Part shown: piece by piece, positions 63,266-64,000 of the stretch
Numbering within the stretch: the first letter of the stretch is position 1
Layout of the letters: each line of letters starts with the position of its first letter
Origin: Arctopsyche grandis
Lineage: Eukaryota > Arthropoda > Insecta > Trichoptera > Hydropsychidae
Assembly (NCBI RefSeq): GCF_051622035.1
Contig: NC_135356.1
Location: 29,116,290 to 29,180,289, forward strand
Length of the DNA stretch: 64,000 nt
Direction: 5' to 3'
The notes under the pieces: generated by a model
Databases searched by the model: none
The model's input: the letters and a program-made list of their open reading frames with translations, nothing else
What the model was told of the DNA's origin: nothing
Made by a program: the position numbers and the translations under genes

Positions 63266-63340
63266 ATGAAACGATCGACTTGGAGTCACAAACCAAGGTC
63301 TGGCCAACAGCTACTAGTGGGAATCGAAGCTGTTGGCCAT
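63266..63340 (-). repeat. Fragment of a third SINE copy
   Basis: TTGGAGTCACAAACCAAGGT, TCTGGCCAACAGC and GTGGGAATCGAAGC correspond, on the minus strand, to the head and junction of the SINE. It directly abuts copy 2. Confidence 0.6.
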
Positions 63341-63539
63341 ACATATACATATATCAACAACACATGGTCATTGTTGCATCAATATGCACTGAGCTATTAC
63401 GTATAATTCGAAAAGAAGTCACATTACATTAAAAAAAAAATTTTCAAGGTCCCGGTGTTGCAAGTTCGTGTTTATTTATGCAGTCCAGACATAGTATACA
63501 TATAACGTTGAGAGTAATTAGCCAGGGATGGGGGAAGAA

Positions 63540-63600
63540 ATATTGGGTTCGCGCACGCGCCCCCCCGCCGACCGGAGCCCCCGGGGGCGCAGTCTCTATA
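63540..63600. other. Short GC-rich island of unknown nature
   Basis: GCGCACGCGCCCCCCCGCCG and GGAGCCCCCGGGGGCGC stand out from AT-rich DNA and are followed by the palindrome GTCTCTATAGAGAC. Frames run through it on both strands (about 60-70 codons) without a recognisable product. Confidence 0.35.
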
Positions 63601-64000
63601 GAGACAGAAAGGCAAAACCTTGACAACCTGCCGACTAATTATCAAGTCGACCGGATCCATTAGCAAATTATCCGAAAATGTCATAATACATTAAAGTACT
63701 AGAATTCAGGGGTAGGAAACATCGACTCCGATTGCCACAAGTGGAATTTCGAATATATGTACATAGGGCTTTTTTTATTCCCATGTACCGCGTTGGAGTG
63801 GCGTTTCGGCACCTTTTTGTCTCAGCATTTTTTTTATATTTCAAACGAATATTCAATATAATATAATTTGAATATAATCTTTTCCAATAAAAAACTTGAC
63901 AAGAAGTGAATTCCGGCACCTTTTAAAAAAAAAAAAAAGCCCTGGATATACATATAAATCGTCCTGGATTCCAATAATGCAAGAAAAAACGTAAATATGC

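Larger units (their letters stand above)
57267..64000. other. Region upstream of the forkhead exons, first coding exon not located
   Basis: The exon at 57266-57074 begins in mid-codon (phase needs one base from upstream), so transcription starts to the right. No minus-strand frame with a convincing start and matching donor was found up to 64000. The region is occupied by the palindrome, LINE, duplication and SINEs listed here; the true first exon may lie beyond the window. Confidence 0.5.

Noticed and set aside
63444-63684. Candidate first coding exon of the forkhead gene on the minus strand
   Set aside because: The possible start MDPVDLIISRQ would end at a CAG|GTTGTC donor in phase 0, but the next exon needs one preceding base.

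Overview
This 64 kb window is AT-rich nuclear DNA from an animal, most likely an insect. It has spliced genes with GT-AG introns, tRNA-derived SINEs, several LINE types, and piggyBac, hAT, Tigger, mariner and Mutator-like DNA transposons. The order of insect cannot be fixed from the sequence. Nothing prokaryotic is present.

Three host genes can be reconstructed exon by exon. (1) A prostaglandin E synthase 2 orthologue (minus strand, 5 exons, 12731-17240, complete, 382 aa), a mitochondrial/membrane glutaredoxin-like protein with a CPFC motif. (2) An RNF41/NRDP1 (Drosophila elgi) orthologue (plus strand, 6 coding exons, 19002-28823, complete, 315 aa), a RING E3 ubiquitin ligase. (3) A FoxL2-like forkhead transcription factor (minus strand, at least 7 coding exons, 35372-57266; the first coding exon was not found and is probably beyond or within the unresolved 57.3-64 kb stretch). 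Genes 1 and 2 are head-to-head, 1.76 kb apart. Genes 2 and 3 converge. All exon phases in all three models join without a break. The genes do not form a pathway; they are simply neighbours.

Layout. 1-10 kb: a roughly 9.6 kb foldback transposon. Its long inverted arms are arrays of a ~197 bp satellite (about 20 units on the left, about 14 inverted units on the right). Its 2.4 kb loop carries the C-terminal relic of a Mutator-like (MULE) transposase. 10-12.3 kb: a patchwork of small hAT- and piggyBac-type MITEs. 12.3-17.2 kb: PTGES2, whose third intron is filled with LINE, mariner and Tigger debris. 17.2-19 kb: the shared upstream region of PTGES2 and elgi with a hairpin MITE. 19-28.8 kb: elgi, with piggyBac MITEs, a SINE and hairpin elements in its introns. 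29.7-33.1 kb: an apparently intact piggyBac with TTAA ends and a 572-aa transposase. 35.4-57.3 kb: the forkhead gene, whose introns hold RTE-like, Jockey-like and CR1-like LINE pieces, Helitron-like tails, a Tigger derivative, hAT MITEs with perfect 8-bp target duplications, a long (AT)n tract and a GC-rich minisatellite. 57.3-64 kb: a ~950 bp near-perfect palindrome, a Jockey-like LINE tail, a duplicated 0.7 kb segment, hairpins and SINEs.

The most unusual object is the satellite-armed foldback MULE at the left edge. Next in interest are the intact piggyBac, the small hAT MITE family with four copies and exact target duplications, and the large palindrome at 57.6-58.5 kb.
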